Origin: Bacteroidales bacterium
Lineage (GTDB): Bacteria > Bacteroidota > Bacteroidia > Bacteroidales > P3
Length of the DNA stretch: 64,000 nt
NCBI GenBank assembly: GCA_017522105.1
Contig: JAFXAA010000024.1
Location: 1-64,000, forward strand
Direction of reading: 5' to 3'
Part shown: one piece after another, positions 15,065 to 24,106 of the stretch
How the letters are laid out: every line of letters begins with the position of its first letter
Position numbering within the stretch: the first letter of the stretch is position 1
The notes under the pieces: generated by a model
Seen by the model: the letters and a program-made list of their open reading frames with translations, nothing else
The model's database searches: none
What the model was told of the DNA's origin: nothing
Position numbers and translations under genes: made by a program

Positions 15065-16786
15065 ATGGCTACGATTGAATATAAAGTAGGCGAAATGTAC
15101 GAGCTTGAGACCATCGAGATTCGTCAGACGCCTTTTGGCAGCGACTATATTGCGCTCCGTGACGATGTGCGTGACACCTATCGGGCGTACAATATCCTGA
15201 AGTGCCAATACGAAACGTTGCCGAAAAAGATACAGGTGGAGTGTGTCTCCGTTGATGAATTTGGACGTCCCAAGTTGCGTCAGGATTTCTATCCCATCTT
15301 GAAAAGTCTTTACAAGAAAGGGGAATGCTACAGGTTTACCGTGACCGATGTGAAAACCGACTACAACTCGATGGATAAGGTATCTTACTATCAAGTTGAA
15401 GACGACAACGCCATTCATCGTATGTATATCCACGATGGGAAGCCCAATCTGGAAATCGGCAAGGAGGTTGTCCTGCAAGTGGATTTGATCAATGCAAAGG
15501 GATACCTTGACCTGAAAGTGCCCGAAGTGGAGCCGACAGTCGTAGTTGACACACAGGTAGGAGTGGCGAATGTCTCGGTAAGAACCGGCAAGCGACCCAG
15601 AATCAAGAAGGGAGAACCGGCACCTACTCTGCTTGACGTCAACGAGGACACCCACAATGAGTTGAAGACCTCAATCGTATTCAAGGAGGGCAAAGCAGAC
15701 ATAGACAACCAGATGTTTGTCATAGCCAGAGAGTTGGTTGCATTGATGAACACCGATGGCGGCAACCTGTATATCGGTGTGACCGACCAGGATCACAGGG
15801 TACAGGGTATAGAGGCCGACTACCCCTTCTTGAACAGCAGCGAGAACGACGACTACAACGGTTCATACAAAGAGTCGGAGGACGGTTACGAACTAAAGAT
15901 CCGCAACTATATGCGATGGGCCTCACAAGGTGTAGCCAATGAATTGATGGAGTTCGAGTTCAAGAGGACTGCCGATGGCAAGACCTATTGCATAATCAAT
16001 GTCAAGAAATCCAGCCGTCCGGTATGGCTGAGAGGTAACCTGCTTTATATTAGAACCGGTAACAAGGTGGATTTGAAAACGGGCGACAACCTGACCGATT
16101 TCATCATCAGGAAGATGAGTCGGCAAATCAATCCGGGTATTACGGAAGAGCAGATTACCAAGAGTTTCCTGGAAATGCTGAATGTGCATAGAAAATCGGT
16201 TGCCGCCGCCCCCAAACCACAGACGTCGGAAATAGCTTACTACCTGAGCTGGAAGGACGATGCCACCTGTGTCAGGACAAAGAAACCGTTAACTGACACC
16301 AATGTCATTTTCCAGATACCCGTTACCAAAGACCTTTATACTGCCGACCTCTATTTCTGTTATGATAGTGGCACTGTGAATAAAATCAGTCTTAAGAAGT
16401 TTAAGCAAGGCTGCAATTTGGGCGATACGATTAATCGCGCATATTACACAAAACGCAAGTTGATGAATATATTCCTTGCACATGGAACGCAATTTATCGC
16501 CGTGTATGGGGCCGACGAACATGGATACGAATATGTAAAGGTACACCGTATGACCGATCTTCCATCCACAAAAAGTGCAGAAAACCAAGGTTCGAGAATT
16601 GTCCCTACTGGTATGGAGGCGCGTAAATACAAGCTGGTTCATGCTATAGATATCAATAACTGCAGGCGGCTGCTGGTGGATTTGGCAGCTGGCCGCACGA
16701 ACAACCCGGGTACTGCCTTAAATAGTGTTGCCTGTCCGGATGATATAAAGTATATCGACAACTATCCATTACATTTAACCGATTAA
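15065..16786 (+). CDS. AlbA_2/Schlafen-like putative DNA-binding protein
   Basis: In this 573-aa protein residues about 195-350 form an AlbA_2 domain: FKEGKADIDNQMFVIAREL then LVALMNTDGGNLYIGVTDQD, and later LLYIRTGNKVDLKTGDNLT. The N-terminal 190 residues are a beta-rich region I do not recognise, perhaps OB-like repeats (two similar KxxxYRFTVTDV-type strands). The C-terminal 200 residues are also unrecognised. AlbA_2 proteins occur in transcription regulation and in defence-associated Schlafen-like proteins. It is probably co-transcribed with the ATPase and with the 51-aa ORF that follows 2 bp after its stop. Confidence 0.75.
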   Translation: MATIEYKVGEMYELETIEIRQTPFGSDYIALRDDVRDTYRAYNILKCQYETLPKKIQVECVSVDEFGRPKLRQDFYPILKSLYKKGECYRFTVTDVKTDYNSMDKVSYYQVEDDNAIHRMYIHDGKPNLEIGKEVVLQVDLINAKGYLDLKVPEVEPTVVVDTQVGVANVSVRTGKRPRIKKGEPAPTLLDVNEDTHNELKTSIVFKEGKADIDNQMFVIARELVALMNTDGGNLYIGVTDQDHRVQGIEADYPFLNSSENDDYNGSYKESEDGYELKIRNYMRWASQGVANELMEFEFKRTADGKTYCIINVKKSSRPVWLRGNLLYIRTGNKVDLKTGDNLTDFIIRKMSRQINPGITEEQITKSFLEMLNVHRKSVAAAPKPQTSEIAYYLSWKDDATCVRTKKPLTDTNVIFQIPVTKDLYTADLYFCYDSGTVNKISLKKFKQGCNLGDTINRAYYTKRKLMNIFLAHGTQFIAVYGADEHGYEYVKVHRMTDLPSTKSAENQGSRIVPTGMEARKYKLVHAIDINNCRRLLVDLAAGRTNNPGTALNSVACPDDIKYIDNYPLHLTD

Positions 16787-16788
16787 TT

Positions 16789-16944
16789 ATGGAATACAGA
16801 CCTATATTTTATAACAAAACCGAACTGTGTTTGGTTGACGGGCGCTGGTGTTTGACTAACAATTGTTATGGCACTAGTCTTGAGGAGATGTTTGGCAAGC
16901 CGACAAGAAGTGTGGTGGCAGATGCACTAACCACTAGCCACTAG
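16789..16944 (+). CDS. 51-aa ORF ending inside a repeat array
   Basis: ATG 16789 is 2 bp after the preceding stop, so it is coupled to the AlbA_2 gene. The first 45 residues read like a normal domain (MEYRPIFYNKTELCLVDGRW, then CLTNNCYGTSLEEMFG). The last residues and the TAG are encoded by the CCACTAG repeats. The gene was probably longer and has been cut by the array, or uses the array as its end. Not recognised. Confidence 0.6.
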   Translation: MEYRPIFYNKTELCLVDGRWCLTNNCYGTSLEEMFGKPTRSVVADALTTSH

Positions 16945-16974
16945 TCACTAACCACTATCCACTAACCACTCTTA
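16925..16974. repeat. CCACTAA/CCACTAG tandem repeat array
   Basis: About six copies of a 7-9 bp word (ACTAACC, ACTAGCC, ACTATCC) fill the gap between convergent genes. It runs from the last codons of the 51-aa ORF into the stop of the helicase gene at 16972. It is related to the CCACTGA family at 223-270 and in purL. Confidence 0.85.
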
Positions 16975-19968
16975 CATCGCTATCAGGTGACCTAACACCG
17001 AATAGTAGATCAGGCGGTCACGGACGGTGATGCCTGCCGCATGGAGGGCACGCTCGTAGGCGGAGAGCTGCACGGCATATTTGCCGACATATTCGGGTTT
17101 GTCCTTGCTCAAGACGTTGGCGACGACGCCGGGATAGTTCTTGAAGTCGATGAGCACACATTCCTTGGGCGAGGTGTACCACAGCAGGTCTATCTCGCCG
17201 ACGACGACCTGGCCGTCGAGCTGGTGGCGGAAGGGCACCTCGTGAGCTATCTTGAAGGCTTTGCCGTAGCGGCGCTCGAGGAAGCCGTAGAGTGCGGCGA
17301 CAGAGCGGAGGATGCTGTCGGCATCGGGCAGCATGCGGCCCATGCCGTAGGCGTCGATGATGCGTTGTGCGCGGCGCAGCATCTGCGTGCGGTCGGCCTC
17401 GGGGCGGTAGATGGCGTAGATGTTGTGGATGCAGGTGCCCATGATGTCGTATTCGTCGCCTGTGCCACGCTGGATGCGCTGCGGGGTTTCGTCCTGGACG
17501 GGGTATATCACGCGGGGCTGCACACTCGCCTGCAGCGTGGGGTCTTCCATACGGCTTGGCGAGAGGCATTTGCCTTCGGGTTCGGATGAGAGTGGGTTGT
17601 CTTTGCGGTGGAGATAGGAGGATGGCTCGGGCAGGCTCTGATAGGTGCCGTCGTCGTTCACGCGCACAAACCTGGAGAGCTCGGCGCCCGGGATGTTGCC
17701 CCACACGGCGCGGAAGTCGTTGTTGCCATCGAGCTGGGGTGTGATGCCGCAATTTATGAGCCACGAGAGTTTTTTCCCCTCGAGGGAGGTGGTGACGAGG
17801 TAGTCGCGCGCGCGTGTCACACCGACATAGAGGAGGCGGCGGAGCTCGTAGCTCACGCGGTCGACATAATGCACATAGGGTGTCAGGTTGCGGATGGCGT
17901 TGGCCATTGCGTCGGGGAGTTTGGAGTTGGAGGCGGCCAGGAACGGCGGCAGGCAGGTGAGGTAGTAGTCGGAATAGAGCTGGAGGGCGCTGGGGTCGCT
18001 CACCCTGACGTAGTTGACACCGATGGCGAAGCGTCTGAGGAGGCTGTTCTCTATCAGCTCGTCGTTGTCGAGCGAGCAGAGGATGACGATGTGCCACTGC
18101 AGTCCTTTTGAGTTGTGGTAGTTCATCACGTGGACACCTTCCTGGAAGAAGCCTTTTTTGACGACGACGCCCCCGTTCTCGTCGTCGAGGTGGTCGAGGT
18201 AGTGTTCGACCGTGGAGGCCTCGCCCAAGGTCTCGGCTGTGGTGTCGAAGTTTTTGGCGTCCTCGATGACGGCCTGCAGGTTGCGCTGGCGCTGTGCGGC
18301 CTTGCCCCATTGCTGGCAGCGGTTCATGAGGTCGAGTTCGATGACGATGGACTTCACCATGTCGGCCACAGGGAGTATTTTGAGGCGCTCTTTCATGGCG
18401 TCGAGGCGGCAGAAGTCGGGCAGGTCGTTGCCTTTCAGGACCTCTTCGGCTGGCATGCCGTAGAGCAGGTGTGCTATCTCCGCCTTGAGGAGCGGCGATT
18501 CGTCAATCATGAAGTTGAGGAGCAGGCGTACGAGGCGCAGCTCTTTGCTGTTGCTGTCGACCTTGCTTTCGCAGACCACGGGGATGTCCTTGGCCTTCAA
18601 GGCATTGGTGATGTTGTTGACGTCCTCGTTGGTGCGTGCGAGGATGGCGATGTCGGAGAGCGTCACGGGGCGCGGTTGGCCGGAGTGCTGGTCGATGACC
18701 TGCGTGATGTCGCCGTTGCCGTCGACCATTGCCCTCACCTGGCGCGCTATGGATCGGAAGAGCTTCTCTTTGTTTACCGAAGGTCTCTGCTTGCCGTCTT
18801 CGAGGGTTTTCATCTGTTCCCAATGCCAGAGTGCGGGGGTGCCGTTAGGCAGCGGCTCTGTGCGGTAGGCTTCGAGGCGTACCATATCGGGGTTGATGTC
18901 GTCGAAGACAGGGACGAAGACGGCGGAGGTGGTGTCGACCAGCGGCTTCACCGAGCGTCGCGAGAGCTTGAGGGTGTCGTAATCCATGCCGTTGACGCCG
19001 TTGTTCTTGTCTTGGATGATGCGGTCGGTCAGCGCCTGGACGAGCAGGGTGTCGCAGCCGCGGAAGCCGTAGATGGCCTGTTTGGGGTCGCCCACCCAGA
19101 AGCTGCGTTCCACGAGGTCGGACAGGAGGTCGAAGATCTTGATTTGTTTCGGGTTGGAGTCCTGGAATTCGTCGACGAAGACGTATTTTATCGTTCGGGA
19201 AATCTCGGCGCACACCTCGTCGTCCTGGAGGAGGGTGATGAACTTGTTCTCCATGTCGTTGAACTCGATGAGTCCATACTCCTCCTTGAAGTTGTCGAAC
19301 AGCCGCTGCCAGTCGCTGGCGATGCGGAAGATGCGCTGGATGCAGTCGTAGTAGATGGAGCGCAGTTCGTCCTCGCTTTTTGGGGTGTTGTTCAGGAAGG
19401 AGAAGCTGCCGTTGGGGTCCATGAGGAGGTGTGCCAGCTGGAGCGACTTCTCGCGTGAAAGGGAGAGGTCGTTGATGCCGAAGGTGTCGGCTTTGTCGAC
19501 AAGGTCCTGCACCAGGGGTTTCCAGAAGCCGTAGTTGAACTTGTTGGTTGTGGCTTTTTTGATGTTGAATGCCTCGGCATATTCCATGAAAGCGGCGAAA
19601 TCGTCGTCGGTGACCACCTTGGTCATCGTGCGGTTGAGGTAGTCCTTCTTGGAGGCGTCGGTGATGGTCTCGACCGAAGCGCTCAGTCCCAGCTTGTACC
19701 AATACTTCTTGATGTAGAGGAGGCCGATGGAGTGTACGGTGCCTATGGCTGCGGAGTCGAGCTCGGCGGCCTGTGCAATCAACCCATCATGCAGGAACTT
19801 CTCGCGGGCGTTCTTCTTGAGGTCGTCGGCAGCGGCGTTGGTGAATGTGGATGCGATGATCTGCGAGGGTGAGCAGAGGCCCTTCTTCACCTTGTCGACC
19901 ATCTCGGAGGTGAGGCGGTAGGTCTTGCCCGAGCCGGCGCCGGCGTTGATATATGTGATGTTTTTCAT
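16972..19968 (-). CDS. UvrD/RecB-type helicase-nuclease (AddA-like)
   Basis: The 998-aa protein has all superfamily 1A landmarks: INAGAGSGKTYRL (Walker A, residues 7-19), VFVDEFQDSN, GDPKQAIYGFRG, LSRRS, and LRRLLYVGVTRARDYL. Its C-terminal PD-(D/E)xK nuclease reads VVGEIDLLWY then CVLIDFKNYPG. It should unwind and degrade double-strand ends with its partner, in recombination repair or defence. The start overlaps the stop of the AddB-like gene (ATGA). At under 1000 aa it is shorter than most Bacteroidetes AddA/RecB proteins. The antisense strand has long open frames that are shadows. Confidence 0.85.
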   Translation of the reverse strand: MKNITYINAGAGSGKTYRLTSEMVDKVKKGLCSPSQIIASTFTNAAADDLKKNAREKFLHDGLIAQAAELDSAAIGTVHSIGLLYIKKYWYKLGLSASVETITDASKKDYLNRTMTKVVTDDDFAAFMEYAEAFNIKKATTNKFNYGFWKPLVQDLVDKADTFGINDLSLSREKSLQLAHLLMDPNGSFSFLNNTPKSEDELRSIYYDCIQRIFRIASDWQRLFDNFKEEYGLIEFNDMENKFITLLQDDEVCAEISRTIKYVFVDEFQDSNPKQIKIFDLLSDLVERSFWVGDPKQAIYGFRGCDTLLVQALTDRIIQDKNNGVNGMDYDTLKLSRRSVKPLVDTTSAVFVPVFDDINPDMVRLEAYRTEPLPNGTPALWHWEQMKTLEDGKQRPSVNKEKLFRSIARQVRAMVDGNGDITQVIDQHSGQPRPVTLSDIAILARTNEDVNNITNALKAKDIPVVCESKVDSNSKELRLVRLLLNFMIDESPLLKAEIAHLLYGMPAEEVLKGNDLPDFCRLDAMKERLKILPVADMVKSIVIELDLMNRCQQWGKAAQRQRNLQAVIEDAKNFDTTAETLGEASTVEHYLDHLDDENGGVVVKKGFFQEGVHVMNYHNSKGLQWHIVILCSLDNDELIENSLLRRFAIGVNYVRVSDPSALQLYSDYYLTCLPPFLAASNSKLPDAMANAIRNLTPYVHYVDRVSYELRRLLYVGVTRARDYLVTTSLEGKKLSWLINCGITPQLDGNNDFRAVWGNIPGAELSRFVRVNDDGTYQSLPEPSSYLHRKDNPLSSEPEGKCLSPSRMEDPTLQASVQPRVIYPVQDETPQRIQRGTGDEYDIMGTCIHNIYAIYRPEADRTQMLRRAQRIIDAYGMGRMLPDADSILRSVAALYGFLERRYGKAFKIAHEVPFRHQLDGQVVVGEIDLLWYTSPKECVLIDFKNYPGVVANVLSKDKPEYVGKYAVQLSAYERALHAAGITVRDRLIYYSVLGHLIAM

Positions 19969-22607
19969 CAGATGAGTCCTCCTTTCAGCACGATGTTTTT
20001 GTTTCTATAACTGTTCTCCTTGAGTGTGTTTTTGTTGTAGTCGCGTCTTAACGGGTAGAGATTTCTTGCAGCGGTGTCCTTCATATATTGCAGGTCGGCC
20101 AGTTCCAGACCTTCGCCTTCTTCGATGACGCCGGCCTTGAGCTGTTCCATACGGTAGAGGTATGAGTTCCTTGCCAGAAGCATCAGGTCGTTGTTGTTCT
20201 CGCTCACGAGTTGCTGCAGGTGTTCGCCGTTGTACTTCAGCGTGTCGCACAGCGTGTAGAGGGTGTGGCGAGGCAGCACATAGTAGCCTGTGAAGATCAC
20301 CTTGCGGTCGGAGCCTTGATCCTCCAGATACTTGTCGATGACGGCGCGATAGACGGCGAGCTGTAGGGCGTCGTTATGTTCGAGTTTCTCTTTGTAGGTC
20401 TTGCTTTCGTTCCATTTGAAGTCGATGACGACGTAATTGCCGTCGGGTGCTTTGAGCACAAAGTCGACGGTGGCATTCATCCTGCCGATGTCGGGTATGT
20501 CGGCCTCGTACTTTTGCTCCGAGCCGACGATGGAGAGATTGTTTTGTTCGATGATGTCGAGCAGGATGTCCACGCTCTTCACCAGCAGGGTTTTGAAATG
20601 CTTGAATTCCATGTCGTTCTCCTCGAGCAAGAGCAGGGCGCCCTTTGTCTGTGCCAAGAGGTCGAGGTTGCTGGAGAAGCGGCTGTTGTGGATTTTGCGC
20701 ATCTCCGACACGTTGTGATTGCCTTGGGCTGTCAACAACTCCACATAGGCATGCGCCACATGTCCTTTCAGGGTGTCGAGGTCGTCCATCGCCGCCTTGC
20801 CGTATTGTTTGAGATGCAGAATGTAATCCATCACATAGTCGAACGGGCGCTGGATGAGTTCGTCGAGGCTGCTGTAGCTTTCCGAGTCGCGCTTGAAGTC
20901 GACGGGGTCGACTACATATTCGCCCTTCTTGGCGGAAGCTGCCTTCACCTTTCCTGTGACCATATCATGCTGCTGCGGTGTCTGGCGGAGTGCTGAGAGT
21001 GCGCCCTGGAGGCGTAGCTCGGTGGCCACAGGGGCCTCTTTTGTGACGTTTCCCCCTTTCACGTCGCACTCGAGGAGGACGATGCGACCACGCACCTTGG
21101 ACAGCGCGGAGAGCGTCAGCGCGCGGTCGGTACGGAGGAGCGTTTCCCTGTCGGGCACATCGATGCCGCTGGCCTTGAGGATGTCGGCCTCGCCGGGGTT
21201 CAGGAAATCCAATTCGTGTGCGAAATGGTATTCTGTCATCGTGCAGTCCCAATAGAGCGTTGTCGGCGGCGTGTGGATGTCGGTCGCCGCATCGGTCACA
21301 TTGAGCGAGCCTTTGCGTGCCGTCAAGGTGGCGAGTTCGACCGGCCGGCTGACCTGTGCCGCCCAAAGCTTCAGGTGGTGGGTACTGATGGTGTCGGCCT
21401 CGTCTTCCAGAATCAGCAGCATTGTCTCGCAGTTGTCGGCGATGGCGCTGAATTGGGATGCGCGCTTCTCGTCATAGAGATTTGTCTTGGCCCATTTCCT
21501 CATCCGGTTGAGGAAATCCACCACCAGGGACTTCTCGACGGTGGCGTTGTCGCCTTGTCCGGCAACAGCTTTCCACTGGTTGATGAACGACAATGTGTTT
21601 TTCCTTTTGTCAGATTTCGACACATCGTTGCCCTCGTAGTCGAACACAGCCTCATCGATGAGAGCGTCCCATTCGTCGCCGATGCCGTTGTCGGACAGCA
21701 GCTGGTTGAACAACACGCTGCGCAGGGACTTGTAATAATCTTCACCGTCGCTATTCTGGCGTTTCAGGGCCAGGTTGTTCAACGGCGTCGCCGGCAGCTG
21801 CAGGTAGGCCAGCAAAGTGTTCACATCGACAGGATTGCTGAACAGTTCCAATCCCAGGGTGAAGATCTGCATGATGGCTCCGATGGCATTGTTCTCCGAG
21901 CCCACCTGGGGTTTGCCTTCGAGAGCCAGTTGGAGGTTGAGGATGGAGGTGTCGTTGCACACCAGAAGGTCGTTGTCGCCCAGCTGCTGTCCGGCCAGCC
22001 ATTCGGCCATCTCTATGTCGTTAGCGAACGAAAAGAGGTCGACCTTGGTGTGGAGGTCGTCGCTGATGGGCGATGGAGTGTAGTGCACCTTGCTGCCCTT
22101 GTTCTCCATGCTGTCGAACAGCTGGCGCCAGAGTGGTTCGAGATGATCTTTATTGCAGGCCACCTCGATGCTGTCGTCCTCGTCGATGATGGCTGTGTCT
22201 TGGGCATACTCGAGGATGCTGCGCCATCGGTCGGCTTCGCCTTTTGCATCGAAGAGAGGCTCCACAAGCGCCAGGTCGTCGAGGCGCCGGCAGCCGGTGA
22301 TGGTGCTGTTCCAGCCAATCTTCACGAGGGCATCGCGCCATTTGAGAAGGATGATGGCGGTGCCGAGTTTATCTTTGTCGTACGACTGTGCGAAGAACAG
22401 GTCGGGGTTCGCCAGGAGCGCCTTCTTCAAGGCTCGGGAATAGAGGACCGCCCGCTGGAAGTCGTCGAGGAACCTCCCTGTGAGACCGGCGCGGAGTTCC
22501 AATTCGGAGAGGAGGCCCTGCGGTCCCACCACCTTCTCGTCGATGGTGCAGCCGTCGGACTTCACATAGACCTTGGAGTCATAGCATGGGTTAAAGATCA
22601 GCTTCAT
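19968..22607 (-). CDS. PD-(D/E)xK nuclease, AddB-like partner
   Basis: The 879-aa protein has no intact Walker A but a clear C-terminal RecB-type nuclease: MNATVDFVLKAPDGNYVVID then FKWNESKTYKEKLEHNDAL and LAVYRAV. An inactivated helicase-like N-terminus with a C-terminal nuclease is the AddB pattern. It overlaps AddA by ATGA, so they form one complex. The order AddB then AddA matches AddAB operons. The Fe-S cysteines seen in Bacillus AddB are not evident. Alternatives are a defence-type RecB pair in place of the housekeeping AddAB. Confidence 0.75.
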   Translation of the reverse strand: MKLIFNPCYDSKVYVKSDGCTIDEKVVGPQGLLSELELRAGLTGRFLDDFQRAVLYSRALKKALLANPDLFFAQSYDKDKLGTAIILLKWRDALVKIGWNSTITGCRRLDDLALVEPLFDAKGEADRWRSILEYAQDTAIIDEDDSIEVACNKDHLEPLWRQLFDSMENKGSKVHYTPSPISDDLHTKVDLFSFANDIEMAEWLAGQQLGDNDLLVCNDTSILNLQLALEGKPQVGSENNAIGAIMQIFTLGLELFSNPVDVNTLLAYLQLPATPLNNLALKRQNSDGEDYYKSLRSVLFNQLLSDNGIGDEWDALIDEAVFDYEGNDVSKSDKRKNTLSFINQWKAVAGQGDNATVEKSLVVDFLNRMRKWAKTNLYDEKRASQFSAIADNCETMLLILEDEADTISTHHLKLWAAQVSRPVELATLTARKGSLNVTDAATDIHTPPTTLYWDCTMTEYHFAHELDFLNPGEADILKASGIDVPDRETLLRTDRALTLSALSKVRGRIVLLECDVKGGNVTKEAPVATELRLQGALSALRQTPQQHDMVTGKVKAASAKKGEYVVDPVDFKRDSESYSSLDELIQRPFDYVMDYILHLKQYGKAAMDDLDTLKGHVAHAYVELLTAQGNHNVSEMRKIHNSRFSSNLDLLAQTKGALLLLEENDMEFKHFKTLLVKSVDILLDIIEQNNLSIVGSEQKYEADIPDIGRMNATVDFVLKAPDGNYVVIDFKWNESKTYKEKLEHNDALQLAVYRAVIDKYLEDQGSDRKVIFTGYYVLPRHTLYTLCDTLKYNGEHLQQLVSENNNDLMLLARNSYLYRMEQLKAGVIEEGEGLELADLQYMKDTAARNLYPLRRDYNKNTLKENSYRNKNIVLKGGLI

Positions 22608-22653
22608 AACATAGTTTTAATTTTATATGATCACCGAGGTGAGCGCTACAGTG

Positions 22654-23391
22654 CTAATTCTTGGAGGCGCAGTATTCTGCGAAGGCGACGAAGGGGTTGT
22701 CGAAGAGGCCGGCGGCGGGGATGTTGTCGCGTCCGCCGAGGGGCTTGAGGATGGCGTCGACGTCGTCGTTGAACTCGGTCATGAAGATGGCAGAGGTCTC
22801 GAATGGTGAGGTGACGTCGTTCATGATCTTGACGGCGACCTCGGGCAGGGCGCGGCGGAGTCCGTCGAAGGAGAGCTGGTGCGGGGCGTAGAGCAACTCG
22901 GTGAGGACCTGGATGTACTGTTCGTCGGTGAGGTTGGCGATAAGGTTGTCGTCGGAGACTTCGTTGCCCTCGGCGTCGAAGCGTCTGACGCGGAAAGAAT
23001 AGCAGTAGATGAAGTCGTCGAAGTGGATATTTTTGAGGTCGGCGTACTCGTAGGGCTCGCTGAGGTATTCGACTACATTGATATTCAATTCGGAGATGAT
23101 GTCGCCATACACTTCGGTGGCGTGCTCCTTGTCGGTAGGGCCATTCTCCTCGATGTCTTTCTGGATGGCTGCCTGTACTTCGTCGAGGATCTCCTGCGGG
23201 AGGCGGAGGTAGCTGTTGTCGTCGGCCTCGGGAACGTAGTAGTCGCAATGGTAGTATTTGCGGCGTTCTTTCTTGGCGAGGTACTCGCGGGCTTGCTGTT
23301 CGCACCACTGGCGGCGCTCCTGATACTTGGCCTTGATGGCATCGGACACCTCCTTGTCGGAGAATTCCTGGTTGTTGTAATATAACGGCAT
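22654..23391 (-). CDS. 245-aa acidic protein of unknown function
   Basis: I use ATG 23391 (MPLYYNNQEFSDKEVSDAIK), 4 bp after the preceding gene's stop. The longer frame to 23472 overlaps that gene out of frame. The protein is Asp/Glu-rich and soluble, with an Arg/Lys/Tyr-rich helix AREYLAKKERRKYYHCDYYV near residue 35 and a block PHQLSFDGLRRALPEVAVKI near 180. I do not recognise it. The tight position between the 145-aa protein and the AddB-like gene suggests one transcript. Confidence 0.75.
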   Translation of the reverse strand: MPLYYNNQEFSDKEVSDAIKAKYQERRQWCEQQAREYLAKKERRKYYHCDYYVPEADDNSYLRLPQEILDEVQAAIQKDIEENGPTDKEHATEVYGDIISELNINVVEYLSEPYEYADLKNIHFDDFIYCYSFRVRRFDAEGNEVSDDNLIANLTDEQYIQVLTELLYAPHQLSFDGLRRALPEVAVKIMNDVTSPFETSAIFMTEFNDDVDAILKPLGGRDNIPAAGLFDNPFVAFAEYCASKN

Positions 23392-23395
23392 AATG

Positions 23396-23833
23396 CTATT
23401 GTTTTTTGTTGTTTTTCTGGATGAAATGGTCGGGGATGCGGCAGACGAAAGCATCGCTGACGTCGATGGCATCGCCGTAGGTGGCGAGCATATAGTCGAT
23501 GTCGCGTTCGAAGTCCCACTGGCGCCCCCAGTCGACGGGGCAGAGGCTTAGGTCGACAGAGTCGATGTCGAAGAGCTCGAAGAACACACGGGGATAGATG
23601 GCGTCGAAAAAGCGTTTGTGGAGTTCGGGGGCGCCGGCTTTGAGGATGGGCATGAGGTCGTTTTCTTGGCCAATGGGATTGTGGTGGCGGCTGACGAGGT
23701 TTTGGATGGTGGCTAATTCGTCGTCGGAGAGCGGGATGTTAACGGTGAATTCAACATCGTCCTTATAATAACCGCCGAAAACGAATACCGAGAAGGTGTG
23801 ATTTGAGGGCTCCATGTTGCTGCTGGTTTTCAT
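23396..23833 (-). CDS. 145-aa protein of unknown function
   Basis: The product starts MKTSSNMEPSNHTFSVFVFG and contains NIPLSDDELATIQNLVSRHH and VFFELFDIDSVDLSLCPVDW. It is acidic, with no signal peptide and no membrane span. The next gene follows after 4 bp. Met7 (23815) is a possible alternative start. Not recognised; its role is probably tied to the neighbouring 245-aa protein. Confidence 0.7.
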   Translation of the reverse strand: MKTSSNMEPSNHTFSVFVFGGYYKDDVEFTVNIPLSDDELATIQNLVSRHHNPIGQENDLMPILKAGAPELHKRFFDAIYPRVFFELFDIDSVDLSLCPVDWGRQWDFERDIDYMLATYGDAIDVSDAFVCRIPDHFIQKNNKKQ

Positions 23834-23877
23834 ATATATAACGTGCGTTTACGATTTTTATTGCAAGGGGGGCAGGC

Positions 23878-24018
23878 TTACAGGCTCAACAGGAAGACGA
23901 GGAGGAGGAAAAGGGCGATGGGGATGATTGTCCAAAGGGCGACGATGAGGACGCGGTTGACGAAGTTCTCCCAAAATAATTGCCAGTTGCTTTTGTAGTC
24001 GGGATTGTTTGGTTTCAT
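23878..24018 (-). CDS. 46-aa single-span membrane peptide
   Basis: ATG 24018 opens 46 codons: a hydrophilic start MKPNNPDYKSNWQLFWENFV, then a continuous hydrophobic segment LIVALWTIIPIALFLLLVFL ending in LSL. It is a clear one-pass membrane peptide. It lies between the AAA+ ATPase and the two unknown proteins on the same strand. Small membrane peptides in such settings can be effectors or anchors, but nothing here shows which. Confidence 0.65.
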   Translation of the reverse strand: MKPNNPDYKSNWQLFWENFVNRVLIVALWTIIPIALFLLLVFLLSL

Positions 24019-24106
24019 GTGGCATTATTCTTTTTCCCTATAACGGGTCAGAGGATGATTTCTTACAGGATTGCAATTTTTTTTTTCAAGGTTTATGGTC
24101 GTCTTG

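Noticed and set aside
17018-18310. 430-codon minus-strand frame overlapping the AddA-like gene
   Set aside because: It is Arg/Pro/His-rich and lies wholly inside the helicase gene in another frame. It has no motif and reflects the high GC of the gene.
18115-19458. 447-codon plus-strand frame opposite the AddA-like gene
   Set aside because: Val/Asp/Glu-rich antisense shadow of a well-supported gene; no domain and no ribosome binding site.
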